Assembly: GCA_021828225.1 (NCBI GenBank)
Contig: JAKASH010000128.1
Span: 1 to 7,699, forward strand
Direction of reading: 5' to 3'
Length of the DNA stretch: 7,699 nt
Origin: Acidobacteriota bacterium
GTDB taxonomy: Bacteria > Acidobacteriota > Terriglobia > UBA7540
A model generated the notes under the pieces. The model was not told the DNA's origin, did no database searches, and saw only the letters and a list, made by a program, of their open reading frames with translations. This document shows, in pieces, positions 5,965 through 7,699 of this stretch (its first letter is position 1; each line of letters opens with the position of its first letter). The translations under genes and the position numbers were made by a program.

Positions 5965-7431
5965 TCATGATTCGCCCGTTTCTTTCCGAAGTTCATTCAG
6001 GCGTTCCTTCAAGCGCTCGGTCAGCTCGCTATAGCGAGGGTTGCCGTACAGGTTTTGAAGCTCGTGAGGATCTTCCTGAAGGTCATACAGCTCCCATTCC
6101 GTGGGGCGCTCCTCGTAATACTCCAGGATTTTGTAGCGTTCGGTTCGGACGCCGTGGCTCTTGGGAACCATGTTGGAACCGGGATATTCGTAATAGGAAT
6201 AGAGCCAATCCTTGCGCCAGCCCGCGTTGTTCCCGCGGATTAGCGGAACGATGCTTCGCCCCTGCATACGTGATGGAATCTTGACCCCCGCCAGATCCAG
6301 AACGGTGGGCGCGATATCAATGTTGAGGACCATCTCGTCAATCATCGTCCCGGGCTTTATCAGCTTCGGGTAGCGGATCCCCAGCGGAATGCGGATGGAA
6401 GGCTCGTACATGAGGCGTTTATCAATCAGATGCCACTCGCCGAGAAAATAACCGTGATCCGCCATGTTGAGGATCACGGTTTGGTCCAGCTTGCCGGTTT
6501 CCTTGAGAATCTTCATAACGCGCCCCATGTAGCCGTCCGCTTCCACCACGCCCGTATTGTGGTTTTTGACCATCTGCTCCAGTGAGGCGCAGTACTCGAA
6601 CGTTCCCAGCTTGTTATCTGCATCGGCAACCGCTTTGGATTTGTCCGGATAACCTTTCAAGTCGTCGTCAAAGGTTTCGGGCTTCGGCACAAAGACACCG
6701 TTATAAAGGTTCTGGTAACGCCGCTGGCGAATCCCCTCGCCATGCGGCTCCTTAAACCAGACAAACAGGCAGAACGGCTTTTCGCGTTTCCCTTGCAGCC
6801 AGTTAATGGCGGCGTCGGTCACGAAGTCATCGAGATAGCCTAGATACTGGCGGTCAGGCCCTACGTGTCCGTACCAACCCTCGGCAATATAGGCATTGAG
6901 GTTGGGCTCAAAGTAGTACCCGAAGTAGTAGTCCCAGTAGTGATCGCGCAGAGCATTCTTGATGTGTGCCTTACCACAGAAGGCAACTTCGTATCCTGCC
7001 TCATGAAGGTAATCCGAGATGATTTTCACTCCAGGGGCCAGCGGGCGATCCTTGTTGTCAATGACCCCGTTGCTTCGTGAGTAGAGTCCTGTCAGCGTCG
7101 CGGCGCGGCCGGGCGCGCAGAGCGCGTTTACGACGAAAGCGTTCTTGACCCAGACGCCTTCGCTCGCAATCCGGTCCAGCGCCGGCGTTTTGAGGAGCTT
7201 CGGGATCGCCGAATTCTGATCCCAGCGGAGAACCGATGCCTCCTTGCCGACCATGTAACTGAGTTCGTCGGGCCGCTGGCCGTCGGTCATGAAGATAACG
7301 AAGTTTGGCCGGTTATCCTTCTCCGTTGTCCGGCTGTGCGCGGCCATTAGCGGGGCCGCTGCCGAACTGCCTACGGCTGTTGCACCCAGCTTGAGAGCGT
7401 CACGGCGCGAAATTTGCTTATTGATGCCCAT
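5965..7431 (-). CDS. Tat-exported S1 family sulfatase (Cys-type, formylglycine-dependent)
   Basis: The enzyme hydrolyses sulfate esters, and its active-site Cys must be oxidised to formylglycine. I place the start at the ATG at 7431 (488 residues) and not at 7464, because AAAGGAG lies eight bases upstream and the Tat signal then sits at the N-terminus: SRRDALKLGATAVG (8-21) with cleavage near SSAAAPLMA (22-30). The sulfatase fold follows: NFVIFMTDGQRPDEL (43-57) with metal ligand Asp50, the signature CAPGRAATLTG (105-115) with modifiable Cys105, FCGKAH (151-156) with Lys154 and His156, FKEPHGEG (226-233), and NMADHGYFLGEWHLIDKRLM (322-341) with metal-binding Asp325 and His326. The C-terminal subdomain ends with WELYDLQEDPHELQNLY, normal for the family. 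The second Asp of the usual DD pair is Gly51, a variation seen in TDxQR-type sulfatases. It should act in the periplasm or outside. The substrate is not readable; a sulfated, rhamnose-containing glycan is inferred from rhaT. No formylglycine-generating or anaerobic maturase gene is in the window. Confidence 0.95.
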   Translation of the reverse strand: MGINKQISRRDALKLGATAVGSSAAAPLMAAHSRTTEKDNRPNFVIFMTDGQRPDELSYMVGKEASVLRWDQNSAIPKLLKTPALDRIASEGVWVKNAFVVNALCAPGRAATLTGLYSRSNGVIDNKDRPLAPGVKIISDYLHEAGYEVAFCGKAHIKNALRDHYWDYYFGYYFEPNLNAYIAEGWYGHVGPDRQYLGYLDDFVTDAAINWLQGKREKPFCLFVWFKEPHGEGIRQRRYQNLYNGVFVPKPETFDDDLKGYPDKSKAVADADNKLGTFEYCASLEQMVKNHNTGVVEADGYMGRVMKILKETGKLDQTVILNMADHGYFLGEWHLIDKRLMYEPSIRIPLGIRYPKLIKPGTMIDEMVLNIDIAPTVLDLAGVKIPSRMQGRSIVPLIRGNNAGWRKDWLYSYYEYPGSNMVPKSHGVRTERYKILEYYEERPTEWELYDLQEDPHELQNLYGNPRYSELTERLKERLNELRKETGES

Positions 7432-7439
7432 ATGATTGG

Positions 7440-7446
7440 CTCCTTT
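7440..7446 (-). promoter_or_regulatory. Shine-Dalgarno that decides the sulfatase start
   Basis: On the minus strand the site reads AAAGGAG, eight bases before the ATG at 7431. The upstream alternative ATG at 7464 has no such site and would add eleven residues ahead of the Tat signal. Confidence 0.8.
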
Positions 7447-7549
7447 GGACTTGGGCGCTGACATGAATTCCGGTGTTCAAAGTTCATCGCCCTCATCCGG
7501 CGACATCATGGGATGAATCCAACCTCTTGCCGAAACAGACGTAGTTCCA

Positions 7550-7699
7550 CTATGACCTCAAGTGCGCCCCATGGTCTTTAAGCCAGTCCACATACGCCCC
7601 GTAAAGCACCGTCGAGACAGCCCGTCCGCAAAAAGCCACAGAGCCGGGTTTGTTCATCATGCCCTGGTATTGATAGACCAAGATCTTTTCAACCCAGGG
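7550..7699 (-). CDS. C-terminal end of an unidentified protein, possibly DUF4434-like, truncated by right edge
   Basis: The frame is open from the right edge to a TAG at 7550-7552 and gives 49 residues, too short for a normal ORF cut-off. It includes PWVEKILVYQYQGMMNKPGS, then VLYGAYVDWLKDHGAH. The pattern of a short strand ending in an aromatic-rich YQYQGMMNKPGS, followed by LY..YVDWLK, resembles the closing strand and helix of TIM-barrel glycosidase-like proteins of the DUF4434 kind. That is a guess from memory. Codon choice is in keeping with the neighbours. It ends 118 bases before the sulfatase ATG on the same strand, so it is probably the preceding member of the same gene run. Confidence 0.6.
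   Translation of the reverse strand, partial: PWVEKILVYQYQGMMNKPGSVAFCGRAVSTVLYGAYVDWLKDHGAHLRS

Noticed and set aside
5082..6284. Plus-strand 400-codon open frame opposite the secreted protein and sulfatase
   Set aside because: It is antisense to two well-supported genes with signal peptides and ribosome sites, is Arg/Ser/Gly-rich, has no Shine-Dalgarno and shows no family motif. It is a shadow of GC-rich minus-strand codons.

Overview
All recognisable genes in this window lie on the minus strand and read right to left. The window looks like part of a carbohydrate-utilisation locus from a moderately GC-rich, Gram-negative environmental bacterium. Acidobacteriota (Solibacter/Bryobacter type) is my best guess. 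The basis is the degenerate tyrosine recombinase at the left edge, whose C-terminal wording recalls integrases I associate with that phylum, plus the Tat-exported sulfatase and the divergent AGE epimerase. This taxonomic call is inference from memory, not a search result.

Layout in transcription order (right to left): (1) the last 49 codons of an unidentified protein cut by the right edge, possibly related to DUF4434-type glycosidase-like proteins; (2) a Tat-exported, Cys-type S1 sulfatase; (3) a 403-aa secreted protein of unknown function; (4) an intergenic stretch of about 195 bp with a perfect 14-bp inverted repeat, then an RhaT-family L-rhamnose/H+ symporter; (5) a 405-aa secreted protein with an apparent alpha/alpha-barrel (six-hairpin glycosidase-like) fold; (6) an intergenic stretch with a perfect 8-bp palindrome, then an AGE-family (N-acylglucosamine 2-epimerase / sugar isomerase) enzyme. 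Left of position 867 the coding order breaks down. There is unassigned sequence, a 56-codon remnant resembling the extreme C-terminus of GH106-like alpha-L-rhamnosidases, a 10-bp inverted repeat, and a tyrosine recombinase remnant with both HxxR catalytic residues replaced. This left part looks like a decayed island edge.

Working model (inference): the cluster handles a rhamnose-containing, possibly sulfated glycan. The sulfatase and the two secreted proteins would act outside the cytoplasm, RhaT would import the released deoxysugar, and the AGE enzyme would isomerise or epimerise a sugar inside the cell. The GH106-like remnant would be what is left of a rhamnosidase gene. No SusC/SusD pair, no rhaBAD-type catabolic genes and no regulator are visible, so the locus must be completed elsewhere or beyond the right edge. 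I see no CRISPR array, no rRNA or tRNA and no intact mobile element.
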